Of a stretch of 64,000 nt of DNA, positions 1 through 9,300 are shown in pieces. The translations under genes and the position numbers were made by a program. Position 1 is the stretch's first letter, and every line of letters starts with the position of its first letter. Origin of the DNA: Eubacteriaceae bacterium (GTDB lineage Bacteria > Bacillota > Clostridia > Peptostreptococcales > Anaerovoracaceae); contig CABIXY010000009.1 of NCBI GenBank assembly GCA_902362805.1, positions 1 to 64,000 of the forward strand, read 5' to 3'. The notes under the pieces were generated by a model. That model was not told the DNA's origin. It saw nothing but the letters and a program-made list of their open reading frames with translations, and made no database searches.

Positions 1-48
1 TACATAAAAAAATTCATATACATAGAAGATGTTTAGTTAACGAAAAGA

Positions 49-83
49 GGCTGCGAAAAAATATTTCATTTTTTCACAGCCCC
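49..83 (+). terminator. hairpin terminator-like, end of an upstream gene
   Basis: The arms GGCTGCGAAAAAAT and ATTTTTTCACAGCC pair with a single G-T wobble. The gene it would serve lies left of the window. There is no clean T-run after the right arm on the + strand, so it may act mainly as an RNA 3' end or serve the other strand. Confidence 0.5.
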
Positions 84-99
84 TATTTGTGGCGTATTC

Positions 100-128
100 T
101 TTACAATTTAGCGTAATTATGCTAAAAT
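100..128 (+). promoter_or_regulatory. promoter with overlapping palindrome for the toxin-antitoxin pair
   Basis: TTTACA (100-105) and TAAAAT (123-128) are separated by exactly 17 bp. The inverted repeat TTTAGC...GCTAAA lies in the spacer and runs into the -10. This is the usual place for the operator of a self-repressing antitoxin. An AGGAGG ribosome site follows before the start at 158. Antitoxin binding is inferred. Confidence 0.6.
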
Positions 129-157
129 TTTGTTAAGCGTTTTTAGGAGGAATTAAT

Positions 158-424
158 ATGAATTTCATAAGACCGGTTTCTGATTTAAGAAATAATTTTG
201 CTGACATTTCTAAAACTGTACATGAGACTGCACAACCAGTTTTCCTGACAAAGAACGGATATGGTGATATGGTAGTTCTGAGTATGGAAGCCTTCGAAAG
301 TCTTCAGTTTGAAAGTGAGGTTTACTTTAAACTTCAAGCTGCTGAGAAAGAGGCAGAGATGACTGATAAACGTTTTTCATCAAAGGAAGTCTTAGCCGCC
401 ATAAAGGCTGCCATCGAGGAATAG
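158..424 (+). CDS. type II antitoxin, Phd/YefM family
   Basis: An 88-residue protein opening MNFIRPVSDLRNNFADI, which matches the N-terminal DNA-binding fold of Phd/YefM antitoxins, including the typical GYGDMVVLSMEAFE strand-helix. It should neutralise the RelE-like toxin encoded one base downstream and repress the pair's own promoter. The C-terminal third is charged and probably becomes ordered only on toxin binding. The start is set by AGGAGG about seven bases upstream. The family is recognised from motif pattern; the exact toxin partner class is inferred from adjacency. Confidence 0.88.
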   Translation: MNFIRPVSDLRNNFADISKTVHETAQPVFLTKNGYGDMVVLSMEAFESLQFESEVYFKLQAAEKEAEMTDKRFSSKEVLAAIKAAIEE

Positions 425-425
425 A

Positions 426-746
426 ATGATGTATCAGATTGCATATTTACCTGCAGCCAGGCAGGATTTGATAGAGATTGCTTCGTATATCAGTCATAAA
501 TTACAGAATCCACGTGCGGCAGAATCTTTGGCATTACATATCATAAATGCAATGGATCATTTGTCATCGTTTCCTTATGCGAATCCGGTTTATACACCCA
601 TCAGACCGCTGCGTCATGAATACCGGAGACTGATTGTGAAGAACTATATTGTTTTGTATTGGATAGATGAAAAAAGCAAAACTATTACAATTGCAAGCGT
701 CGTTTATTACAGGCGAGATTACAGTGATTTCATCAAGCAGACTTGA
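426..746 (+). CDS. type II toxin, RelE/ParE family
   Basis: A 106-residue basic protein beginning MMYQIAYLPAARQDLIEIASY, the usual start of RelE/ParE toxins, and ending in the VYYRRDYSDFIK strand-helix. RelE members cleave mRNA in the ribosomal A site while ParE members poison gyrase; the sequence alone does not decide which. It starts two bases after the antitoxin stop, so the two are co-translated, with GAGGA at 415-419 as ribosome site. The last 29 bases of its conserved 3' end are repeated exactly at 2555-2583 beyond the ATPase gene. This suggests the locus was rearranged after the pair was established. Confidence 0.85.
   Translation: MMYQIAYLPAARQDLIEIASYISHKLQNPRAAESLALHIINAMDHLSSFPYANPVYTPIRPLRHEYRRLIVKNYIVLYWIDEKSKTITIASVVYYRRDYSDFIKQT
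709..737 (+). repeat. 29-bp direct repeat, left copy (inside toxin 3' end)
   Basis: Perfectly identical to 2555-2583. It encodes the RRDYSDFIK end of the toxin. Between the copies lie a gene remnant and a complete ATPase gene, about 1.8 kb in total. Confidence 0.85.
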
Positions 747-928
747 GTAAGATGGGTATTCAGAGTTCACAAAGTAAAGTGTATATAGAGTAGAACTACG
801 AAGTTCTATGTTAATCAAATCGTAAAAAGGTCGTGTAGAAAATAAAGCTTTTCTTCAGATAATGGAAGCCTTTGGTTAAGATATCGAACGGACTTTTGCA
901 AGAAGAAAAAATTAAGGTGGTGCGTTAT

Positions 929-1230
929 ATGGAATCCATGGAGAATGTAGAAGTTGTACTTCTTACTAGTATAGAAAAAACGGTTAATACTGATATTGAA
1001 CAAATTATTTTTGAATTGGATAATCAAATAGAAATGCTCTCAAGTCAAACTGATAAGTTGGATTATTTGGCTTCAATCGGATCAGGTATCTTGTGTGGAA
1101 TGCTTGATATACTCTGGAAGGGGTACAGCTGAAGCAGCTGGCGAGAATTGTGGTACATGAGTCTTTTGCCGGGGAAGATGGCAATCCTAAGTTGACAATG
1201 AGAGAAAATCTGACTATAATAAATATATAA
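929..1230 (+). pseudogene. decayed gene fragments, unknown function
   Basis: From ATG 929 (AAGGTGG upstream) a 67-codon frame encodes a start such as MESMENVEVVLLTSIEK and then DKLDYLASIGSGILCGMLDI before stopping at 1132. That last motif resembles a segment near the N-terminus of much larger hypothetical proteins in Firmicutes, so this copy is probably truncated. In another frame 1114-1230 reads 38 codons including RIVVHESFAGEDGNPKLTM, which looks like real but displaced coding sequence. The parts may be remnants of one frameshifted gene or of two. No function is assigned. A new small protein is a less likely alternative. Confidence 0.4.
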
Positions 1231-1295
1231 TTTCAATTTGACGAATATTTTGCAATCATAACGCACAGAATAGATCAAAAGAGGGAGGCGGTTTT

Positions 1296-2549
1296 ATGTA
1301 TATCAACCGAGCGATGGAGGAGACGGTTCTCAGAACGTCGAGTACCTTTCCGGTACTTCTTTTAACAGGACCCCGGCAGGTTGGGAAAACGACCCTGCTC
1401 AAGCATCTGGCAGGTCCTGAGCGCAAATACGTGACTTTGGACGATCCGGACGCCCGCTACCTGGCGAAAAAAGATCCGGCGTTGTTTATGCAGCGATATA
1501 CGCCGCCCGTATTTATCGACGAGATTCAGTACGCACCAGAGCTGTTCCCATATATCAAAATGGCTGTAGACCAGTCCGGGAACAAGGGGGATTATTGGAT
1601 TACCGGCTCACAGGTCTTTATCATGATGAAAGGAGTCAGTGAGAGTCTGGCTGGGCGCGTAGGAATCATCAGACTGTTGGGTTTGTCCGACGCGGAGATT
1701 TACGGGTTTGCCAGCCAGCCCTTCACTGCGGATCCCCAAAGACTGATGACGCGTCTTTCTGCGGTGAAAAGGCGCGGACTCAACGACATCTATGAGAGAA
1801 TTTTTCGCGGCTCCATGCCTGCCTTATATCATGAGGACAGCGCAGATATCGACACCTTTTATCGCTCTTATGTGGACACCTATTTGCAGAGAGACATCAG
1901 AGATTTAACACAGGTCGGAGACGAGATGCAGTTCTATAACTTCATGATCGCAGCTGCAGCCCATACGTCAAAGCCTCTGGTCTATGAGGATTTGGCCAAT
2001 GTGGCAGGCATTTCTGCGCCCACGGCAAAAAAATGGATGTCCATTTTGATTTCTTCCCATATCGTTGCCTTGGTACAGCCTTATTGGAATAACGCCCTGA
2101 AAAGGGTGGTAAAAATGCCGCTGATGCATTTTTTGGATACCGGCCTTGCGGCGCATCTTTTGAAGTGGGGAAATCCGGAGAGCTTGGAGCGCGGCGCCAT
2201 GGCGGGGGCCTTCTTCGAAAGCTACGTGTTTTCGGAGATTTACAAAAGCTACCTGAACAGTGGGAAGGAACCGCCGATTTTCTATTACCGGGATAAAGAC
2301 AAGAAGGAAATCGATCTGTTGATTTTTCAAAATGGAACCATTAATCCCATCGAGGTAAAGAAGGCGGGCTCACCAGGGAAGACGGCGATCAAAAACTTTT
2401 CCGCTATCGCGCCTGTCGCAGAACCGGAAAAGTTTGGAGAGATGGAGGAACTGAAGATCGATATCGGAACAGGCTGCGTCATCTGCATGGCGGAGGATCT
2501 CCTCCCCATTGACAAAAAGAATTGGCGCGTGCCGGTATGGCTGATTTAA
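1296..2549 (+). CDS. AAA-type ATPase with DUF4143 C-terminal domain
   Basis: A 417-residue protein of the common AAA_14/DUF4143 family. The Walker A motif GPRQVGKTT is at about residues 25-33 and Walker B PVFIDEIQ at about 71-78. The C-terminal half carries the DUF4143 region, including YYRDKDKKEIDLLI and INPIEVKKAG, which resembles a PD-(D/E)XK-like core. The biological role of this family is not established. These genes are frequent, multicopy and often horizontally acquired. GAGGGAGG lies just ahead of ATG 1296. The gene sits alone between the two copies of a 29-bp repeat, consistent with arrival as a cassette. Confidence 0.88.
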   Translation: MYINRAMEETVLRTSSTFPVLLLTGPRQVGKTTLLKHLAGPERKYVTLDDPDARYLAKKDPALFMQRYTPPVFIDEIQYAPELFPYIKMAVDQSGNKGDYWITGSQVFIMMKGVSESLAGRVGIIRLLGLSDAEIYGFASQPFTADPQRLMTRLSAVKRRGLNDIYERIFRGSMPALYHEDSADIDTFYRSYVDTYLQRDIRDLTQVGDEMQFYNFMIAAAAHTSKPLVYEDLANVAGISAPTAKKWMSILISSHIVALVQPYWNNALKRVVKMPLMHFLDTGLAAHLLKWGNPESLERGAMAGAFFESYVFSEIYKSYLNSGKEPPIFYYRDKDKKEIDLLIFQNGTINPIEVKKAGSPGKTAIKNFSAIAPVAEPEKFGEMEELKIDIGTGCVICMAEDLLPIDKKNWRVPVWLI

Positions 2550-2554
2550 CTACC

Positions 2555-2583
2555 ACAGGCGAGATTACAGTGATTTCATCAAG
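2555..2583 (+). repeat. 29-bp direct repeat, right copy (toxin 3' remnant)
   Basis: An exact copy of 709-737. Here it reads as an orphan toxin tail in frame (HRRDYSDFIK then a stop at 2584-2586) with no toxin body ahead of it. It overlaps the 3' end of the convergent regulator remnant by a few bases. This suggests the ancestral order was toxin then convergent regulator, later split by the cassette. Confidence 0.8.
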
Positions 2584-3163
2584 TAGTCCATGGCAGCTTG
2601 ATTTGATACTTCTTCAATTTATAGCTGAGACTCTGCCTCGATATACCCAGGTTTGACGCCAGTTCACTGAGAGAATTGGTCATGTGGATTTCATTTTCAA
2701 TACAGTTTTTCTCGTAGGCTTCTACAGACTCAGTCAGAGTGCGCCCCTTGCATACGACAGGGAAACTAAAATCCTTTCTCTCTCTGTTGATCAGAATCTG
2801 TCCTCTTTTGGAACTGAGAGAAGCGGGCAGATGTTCATAGTTGATATACTCATCGCCTGCAAAGTTAAAAGCGCTTTCAATCACATTGCGCAGTTCTCGC
2901 ACGTTGCCCGGCCAGTCATAGACAGTTAATGCTTCCAGCACCTGGTTTGACACGCCTTTAATGGACTTTCCCATCTCCTTATTGTAATAATCGATATAAT
3001 ACTGAATCAGCAGCGGCAGGTCTTCCAGCCGCTCTTTTAGCGTGGGCATTTTGAGCTGCACCGTCGAAAGACGGTAGTAGAGATCAGCGCGGAATCGGTT
3101 CTGCTCAATACAGGTAAGAGGGTCTTCGTTCATGGCAGAGATGATCCTCACATCGACGGGCGT
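2579..3163 (-). pseudogene. sigma-54-dependent activator, C-terminal part only
   Basis: Reading leftwards from about 3163 the frame enters mid-AAA domain at VDVRIISAMNED, continues through RFRADLYYRLSTVQLKMPTL and the YDWPGNVRELRN motif, and ends in a Fis-type helix-turn-helix (LGISRQSLSYKLKKY). These are hallmark segments of NtrC/PrdR-like activators that act on sigma-54 RNA polymerase. The N-terminal sensory region, Walker A and the GAFTGA loop are missing. Codons right of 3163 in the same frame are antisense to the amidohydrolase remnant and do not belong to this protein. The gene was probably divergent from the amidohydrolase it controlled. Confidence 0.82.
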
Positions 3164-4259
3164 CCTTGAGGAAAACGCAAGGGACCTTCTGGCACAGTAT
3201 ATGCTCGCAGAGGAGGAAGCGGATATCATAGAAAATCTGACGAATCTGTCAGAGCATTTACTGTCAGAAGGGATTACTACCATTGCCGATATGGGAAATA
3301 TGGATGACTGCGATTACTTTGACATCTATGAGAACGCCAGGAAAAAGGGATTTGCGCAGAGAGTGGGCGTATTCTACATGTGGGATCAGTTCCGCCGCAA
3401 ACCGGAATTCCACTTTGTGCAGCAGCGTTTATCGGGGGAAATCCCGACCAGAGTCTGCGGCGTCAAAATCATCGCGGACGGCGGCATCTCAGGACGGACG
3501 GCCTGGGTGAATCAGCCTTATCTTGCTGGCAGCGGTGCAGAATACGGCGTTTCCACCTGTACGGAAGAGAATATCCTTTCTGCCATAGCCTTTTGCAAGG
3601 AGAACAAAGCACAGCTTTCTATTCACGCCATGGGGCAGAACAGCATCGATATGGCGGTGAACCTCATCGCAGAGGAAGAAGACTGGCTGGATGACAGACT
3701 GCCTCACGCCAGAATCGAACACGCTTCTATGCCGACGGAAAACGCACTGGCAAAGTCCGCCGCCGCCGATATCGCCTTTGTCACTCAGCCGGTTTTCCTC
3801 TATGCGGAAATCGAACGGTATTTGGAGAATCTGGGAATCCAGTGGCTGCAGAGCACTTTTCCCTTTCGGGAGATTCTGCGCCGCGGCATTCGCCTTGCCT
3901 TTTCCACCGATGCACCGGCAACGCCGCTTGCCGATGCGACCAATCCTTTCCTCTGCGTGGAGACGGCAGTGACGAGAAAAGCCGGGGATGGTACGGACTG
4001 CGGCAGAGAAAATGCGGTGGATCTGGAAACGGCGCTGAAGCTGTACACCAGAGAAGGCGCCTATGTCATGGGTTTTGCCGACATCGGCATGCTGAAAAAA
4101 GGCTATCGCGCGGACTTCGTCGTGCTGGACCGAGATATCTTCTCCGTGCCGGAACAGGAGATTCACCTGGTACAGGTTGCGGAAACCTACATGGACGGAG
4201 AACTGCGCTATCAGAAGGAATCATGCAGCTGCGGTGTCTCATACCATGTGAACAGTTGA
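3132..4259 (+). pseudogene. YtcJ-type amidohydrolase, N-terminally truncated
   Basis: The 375-codon frame enters a YtcJ-like amidohydrolase at its typical TGVLEENARDLL segment and runs intact to the C-terminus (LKKGYRADFVVLDRDIF, the returning composite domain). Full-length relatives are about 530 residues, so roughly the first third, including the first metal-binding HxH strand, is absent. Metal and substrate residues such as the His in LSIHAMGQ and the Asp in FSTDAPATPLA remain. The first codons (3132-3149) are antisense to the regulator. Without the metal site the product should be inactive. Deletion of the shared divergent 5' region explains both truncations. Confidence 0.8.
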
Positions 4260-4301
4260 TTGGCGTATAGGGGACGGGGGTATGCAATGAGCGTTTTGTA
4301 C

Positions 4302-4560
4302 AATAAAGTTAGGTTTTTTGATGCTGTTCTGCAGGTTTCGCGTAACTTCATGACAGCAGATTGCTCGGATTGCTTGCAGGATTTGGGAATATGCTGCAGG
4401 TGGTTACTTTTAAGGACTATGGAAGGTGTTTCAGACACGGAAATTTGTACAAAAAGTAACCAAAAGCAATGGGAATCAGATATACCCCCGGCTGATGCTT
4501 CTAAACCGTAATCCAGTTACGCGAGAATGCCCAGATATCTGTAAAAAGCGTAACTTTATT
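4302..4560 (+). repeat. MITE-like element copy 1, 46-bp terminal inverted repeats
   Basis: The ends 4302-4347 and 4515-4560 are inverted repeats of each other. Both begin AATAAAGTTA and close with CGCGTAACT. Inside lies a second inverted pair (GGTTACTTTT near 4399, AAAAGTAACC near 4453). A related sequence lies in the opposite orientation at 18544-18818. No transposase frame is present. Similarity continues slightly outside the left end, into GGGGACGGGGGTATGC. The segment fills most of the gene-free gap 4260-4614. Confidence 0.75.
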
Positions 4561-4569
4561 GTAACAGAA

Positions 4570-4606
4570 AAGGCGCATCGGAACTGATTTGTTCCGATGC
4601 GCCTTT
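4570..4606 (-). terminator. gpmI terminator
   Basis: A 15-bp stem (AAGGCGCATCGGAAC and its complement) with a 6-base loop sits 9 bp beyond the gpmI stop. A T-rich tail follows on the minus strand. The arms also have T's on the + strand, so it could work in both directions. Confidence 0.88.
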
Positions 4607-4614
4607 TAATATTA

Positions 4615-6267
4615 TTATTTTACCAGACTCTTCCCGGTCATTTCTGCTGGAATGGCCAGGCCCATCAGTTCCAGCATGGTCGGCGCGATGTCGCAGAGGC
4701 GGCCGCCGTCAAAGAGCTGAACGGGGTTCTCTGCGATATGAATTAGAGGCACCTGATTGAGGGAGTGAGCTGTAACCACATTTCCCGCTTCGTCTATCAT
4801 ACAATCGGCATTGCCGTGGTCTGCCGTTAAGAGAATCTGGCCGCCCTTTTTCAGCACGGCGTCTACAATCTGCGGCACGCATTTGTCCAAAGTCTCGATG
4901 GCTTTGACAGCGGCCTCCATGACCCCGGTATGTCCCACCATGTCGGCATTGGCAAAGTTGAGGATGATGCAGTCGTATTTCTCCGCCTCGATCTGTTCCA
5001 GCACCCGCTCGGTGACGATTGGCGCGCTCATCTCCGGCTGCAGGTCATAGGTGGCTACCTGGGGGGAAGGGACCAGGATCCGGTCCTCGCCTTCGCAAGG
5101 TGCCTCGACGCCGCCGTTAAAGAAAAAAGTCACGTGGGCGTATTTTTCTGTCTCTGCGATGCGCAGCTGGGAAAGACCCAGGGATGAGATGTAATCTCCA
5201 AAGGTATTGGCCAGCGTCTGTGGTGGGAAGGCCACCTCCACATTTGGCATCTGTGCGTCATACTGGGTCATGCAGACGTATTTCAGATTTTTCAAGGTCT
5301 TCTTTCGCGCAAAGCCGTCAAAATCAGGATCCACGAAGGCCCGGGTGATTTCTCTGGCCCGGTCTGGCCGGAAGTTGAACATGATCATGGCATCACCGTC
5401 TTTGACCGTTGCGGCGCCAGTTGCAGTCGGCTGTACGAATTCGTCGTTTTCCTCCCGTTCATAAGCGCTGTCTACGGCGGCGCAGCCGGTAGATGCGGCA
5501 AAACCCTGTCCCAAGGTCATGGCATCGTAGGCTTTCTCAAGCCGATCCCATCGCTTATCCCGGTCCATGGCATAATATCTGCCGATGACGGTGGCAATTT
5601 CACCCACACCGATCTGAGCCATTTGGTTCTGCAGGGCTTCAATATACTCTCCGGCACATCGCGGCGGCACATCGCGGCCGTCTAAGAAACAGTGGACAAA
5701 GACCTTTGACAGGCCTTTTTTCTTTGCCAGATTAAGCAGGGCAAAGAGATGACTGATGTGGCTGTGGACGCCTCCATCTGACAAGAGCCCCAAAAGATGA
5801 AGGGCGGAATTATTTGCCAGGGCGTAATCCATGGCATCACTCAGCGCTTTGTTATCGAAAAAGTCTCCATCTTTGATTGATTTGCTGATTCTGGTCAGTT
5901 CCTGGTAGACGACCCTTCCCGCACCGATGTTCAGGTGGCCAACTTCGGAATTTCCCATCTGCCCGTCGGGCAGGCCCACAGCCAGACCACTGGCATCGAG
6001 GCGAGTGGCAGGATACTTCTCGAATATTGCATCCAAAGCGGGCTTATGAGCCGCAGCGATGGCGTTTCCTTCTTTTCTCTCGTTGAGACCGAAGCCGTCC
6101 AGGATCATCAGCATGGTCGGCCTTTTATAACATAGGAAATGTCGTCCGAAGGACGTATTTCCGTATGTTTCAAAGAACGTACCTCGCGAAGAGTCGCTCT
6201 TTGTGGGCGACATGTGGAAATAGGAATCTTTGATTCCGTCATTTCCACGTTTTTTATTTATTTTCAT
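4615..6267 (-). CDS. gpmI: 2,3-bisphosphoglycerate-independent phosphoglycerate mutase, with repeat-derived N-terminal extension
   Basis: Interconverts 3- and 2-phosphoglycerate in glycolysis and gluconeogenesis using two Mn ions. The metal motif MILDGFGLN and the catalytic-serine segment GNSEVGHLNIGAGR are present, as are the late TADHGNAD ligands and the C-terminal MTGKSLV. The recognisable enzyme begins at KRPTMLMILDGFG, about residue 48. The preceding 47 residues come almost wholly from a 126-bp dispersed repeat inserted in frame. The start chosen, ATG 6267, lies 10 bases after GAAAGGA; ATG 6276 is too close to that site. No start codon lies in frame between the repeat and KRPT. Read-through of the repeat therefore seems required. 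Confidence 0.92.
   Translation of the reverse strand: MKINKKRGNDGIKDSYFHMSPTKSDSSRGTFFETYGNTSFGRHFLCYKRPTMLMILDGFGLNERKEGNAIAAAHKPALDAIFEKYPATRLDASGLAVGLPDGQMGNSEVGHLNIGAGRVVYQELTRISKSIKDGDFFDNKALSDAMDYALANNSALHLLGLLSDGGVHSHISHLFALLNLAKKKGLSKVFVHCFLDGRDVPPRCAGEYIEALQNQMAQIGVGEIATVIGRYYAMDRDKRWDRLEKAYDAMTLGQGFAASTGCAAVDSAYEREENDEFVQPTATGAATVKDGDAMIMFNFRPDRAREITRAFVDPDFDGFARKKTLKNLKYVCMTQYDAQMPNVEVAFPPQTLANTFGDYISSLGLSQLRIAETEKYAHVTFFFNGGVEAPCEGEDRILVPSPQVATYDLQPEMSAPIVTERVLEQIEAEKYDCIILNFANADMVGHTGVMEAAVKAIETLDKCVPQIVDAVLKKGGQILLTADHGNADCMIDEAGNVVTAHSLNQVPLIHIAENPVQLFDGGRLCDIAPTMLELMGLAIPAEMTGKSLVK
6132..6257 (+). repeat. 126-bp dispersed hairpin repeat, copy 1 (inside gpmI 5' end)
   Basis: Same length as copies at 18086-18211 and 19035-19160, with only a handful of differences. 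On the + strand it can form three hairpins: GGAAAT...TATTTCC, GTCGC...GCGAC, and a long GTGGAAAT...ATTTCCAC stem followed by TTTTTT. On the minus strand it is open and encodes the gpmI extension. Confidence 0.9.
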
Positions 6268-6301
6268 GAAAATCATTTCCTTTCTCACATATTATCTTTC
6301 C

Positions 6302-6326
6302 ATTATACCAAATTTTTTGGTATAAT
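6302..6326. promoter_or_regulatory. palindromic divergent promoter between gpmI and addA
   Basis: ATTATACCA (6302-6310) and TGGTATAAT (6318-6326) form an inverted repeat, placing a TATAAT -10 on each strand, facing outward. The minus -10 leads to gpmI and the plus -10 to addA. The -35 elements are weak by eye, so activity is inferred. Confidence 0.55.
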
Positions 6327-6356
6327 CAAATACAGTGATTAGAAAAAGAGGTCAAA

Positions 6357-9300
6357 ATGAACTGGACAAGAGAACAACAGAGAGCAATTGATGAACGAGA
6401 AAAAAATATATTGGTAGCTGCCGCCGCAGGATCTGGAAAGACTGCGGTTTTGGTCGAGCGCATCAAAAAATTGATCATAGAAGACGGTGTATCCATTGAC
6501 AGAATGCTGATTGTCACCTTTACCAATGCCGCTGCGGCAGAGATGAAGGAGAAAATCCGCACAGCCATCAATAAAGAAATTGACGCCGATCCGGCGAATT
6601 CCCAGAAATTGAGACAGCAGTTGAATCTGCTGCCGAGAGCCAACATCAGCACCTTCCATTCTTTTGCCCTGGACGTGATCAGGACTTTTTTCTTTTTGAC
6701 TGATATGGAACCGGGGTTTTCTATCTGCGACGACGCGCAGAGAACCATTATCAAAGAGGATTCCATGGATCAGCTCATGGAGCAGTGCTTTGTTTCTGAT
6801 ACAGAGGAATTCTACGCATTCCTCAATTGGTACAGCTCCGATAGAAATCAAAATAAGATCAGAGAGATTATCAATACCTCATACAATGTGCTGCAGTCGC
6901 TGCCATACCCTTGGCAGTGGCTGGAGGAAAAGATTGCAGAGCTGTCTCTTTCACCAGAGGAATTCCTACAGTCCCCCATCATGGAATACATTTGGGATTA
7001 TATCGAGGATTCTGTAAAAAAGGCGGCAGCCTATGAAGAACGGGCGGCATTAGAGCTGTCAGATGCAGGTCTTTCGCGATTGGCAGAAAAAGTGACAGGG
7101 GAAGAACTGTGCTTTTATCAAGAGATGGCAGAGGCAGTAGAAGCAAGAGACTTGGACGCCCTGGGCAGTTGTGTCGGCGCTTTTCAGTCTGTCCGGCTGG
7201 CAGCGAAGAAAGAAGAAAAAGAAGCTTATGCGGAAGTCAAGGACCTGGCAGCCGCCTGTCGGAAGAAGGCCTCTGGTCTGGTCAGCGACATCAAGGCCCT
7301 GTTTTTTACCCAGAGCCTTTCTGAGATGATTGCTGAGATGAACGAGACTGCGCCAAAGGCGGAAACCCTGCGCAAGCTGTTGACGGCTTTTGACCAGATT
7401 TTCAGAACCAACAAAGGAGACAAGAAGCTGGTCGACTTTAACGATATCGAACACTACTGCCTTTCTATTTTAGAACACCCGCAGGCGCAGAACCATTACA
7501 GAAAGAAATTTGAATATATCTTTATCGACGAATATCAGGACACCAATATCCTTCAGGAAGAGATCATCGCTAAAGTGGCCAGAGAGAACAATCTCTTCAT
7601 GGTCGGTGATATGAAACAGAGTATCTACAAATTCAGGCTGGCGGAACCGGAAATTTTTAAGAGCAAATATGTTTCTTATGGAAACGCGGAGAACAAGGCA
7701 TCTGCTAAAATCGACCTGAATCAGAATTTTCGCAGCAAGCCCCTGATTTTATCGGAAATCAACCACATCTTCGAGAATCTCATGGAAGACTATGACGAAG
7801 ATGCGATGCTTTATCCCGGAGTCAGCTACGAGGGTCCCTTCCACTATGTACCGGAAGTCAAGGTAGTGGACGCTTCTACCATCGATGAGGCGGATGAGGA
7901 GCTGGCCAATCTGAAGAATGCAGAGCTTGAGGCTCTGGAAATCTGCCGTTTGATCAGAGAAAACCTGGGCAGAAAGTTCTTCGACCATAAAGCTGGCATC
8001 TGTCGGGAAATTGGGCTTCACGATATGGTGATTCTCATGAGAGGCGTGAGAAATTATGCTGACGTCTATCGCAATATTTTGAAGGAAAACGGCATCGACA
8101 GTTTCGTGGACGACAGCGAAGGATACTTTGACACGATGGAGATCAACGTGTTCATGAATCTCTTATCGGTGATAGACAATAAGATGCAGGACGTACCTCT
8201 GATCAGCGTACTCCACTCAGAGATTTTCGGTTTTTCTACTGACGAACTGGGACAGGTCAGAGCTGCCTGCAAGAATGGACAGTACGCGGCAGCTTTTCTT
8301 AAATTTGCCGCAGAGGGCAAGGAAGGACCGCTGAGAGAAAAGTGCAGAACGGCGCTTTCCTCCATCAAGAAGTGGAAGACCATGGCTACCTCGCAGCCCC
8401 TGGGCAAATTTATCTGGAAGCTGCTGCTGGAAACAGGTTATTATCTCGAAATGGGCGCCATGCCAGGAGGCACACAGCGCCAGGCAAACCTGCGGGCTTT
8501 GGTCGATAAGGCGGAAAAATTTGCTGCCGACAGACAGAGCTCGCTGTACAGCTTTGTCCGCTACATCGACGCGGTCAAAACACGAGGCGTACCGATGGGG
8601 CAGGTGAAGCTGGTGGGGGAAAACGACGATCTGGTGCGTATCATGACCATCCATAAGAGCAAAGGATTGGAATTTCCCCTGGTTCTGGTCTGCGGTATGG
8701 GCCGCAGACTCAACTACACCAAAATCGGCAGCGGCATCGCCCTGCACAAGGATATCGGTATCGGTATGACCCTCGCTGATTTTGAGGGGCATTGGTACAA
8801 GCAGACCCTATTGCAGAGGCTGATACAGAAGCAGGTGCACAAAGAGGAAGTGGCTGAGGAAGTGCGGGTTCTCTATGTAGCGTTGACGCGGGCAAAGGAT
8901 CTGCTCTACATGACAGGAACGGTCAAAGAAGGTGCAAAATTCATGGAGAACCGCCAGATCGGCTTGGGCGGTGATACGACTTATCTGGATATGATCGGAG
9001 ACGTCTCCCGCCTTGAAGTGGTGGACGCCAATCTCCTGTCTCATGGAGGCACGGAAAAAAGCGGTATACAGGGCAATCCCATGGGAAAAGATATCTTTGA
9101 CAGACGGCTTTCGAAAGAGGAAGAGGCAGAAATACTGCGCCAGTTGGACTTCGTCTATCCGTACGAGGCATCCCGCAAATTGAAATCTAAGTATTCGGTT
9201 ACAGAGATTAACCGCATGGGACAGACTGAGCAGAAAGCCTTTGAGACGGTGCTAGCCGTACCGAAATTCAGACAGGGAGAAAGACAGCTGACGGCGGCCG

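Noticed and set aside
3489..4166. Long minus-strand open frame opposite the amidohydrolase remnant
   Set aside because: It is the antisense of a clearly recognisable protein sequence and has no family motif of its own.
4260..4511. Possible 83-residue protein shared by both MITE-like copies (similar DCLQ and WLLL motifs in translation)
   Set aside because: Similarity follows from DNA homology in the inverted-repeat regions. No conserved ribosome site exists and the non-paired parts do not match.
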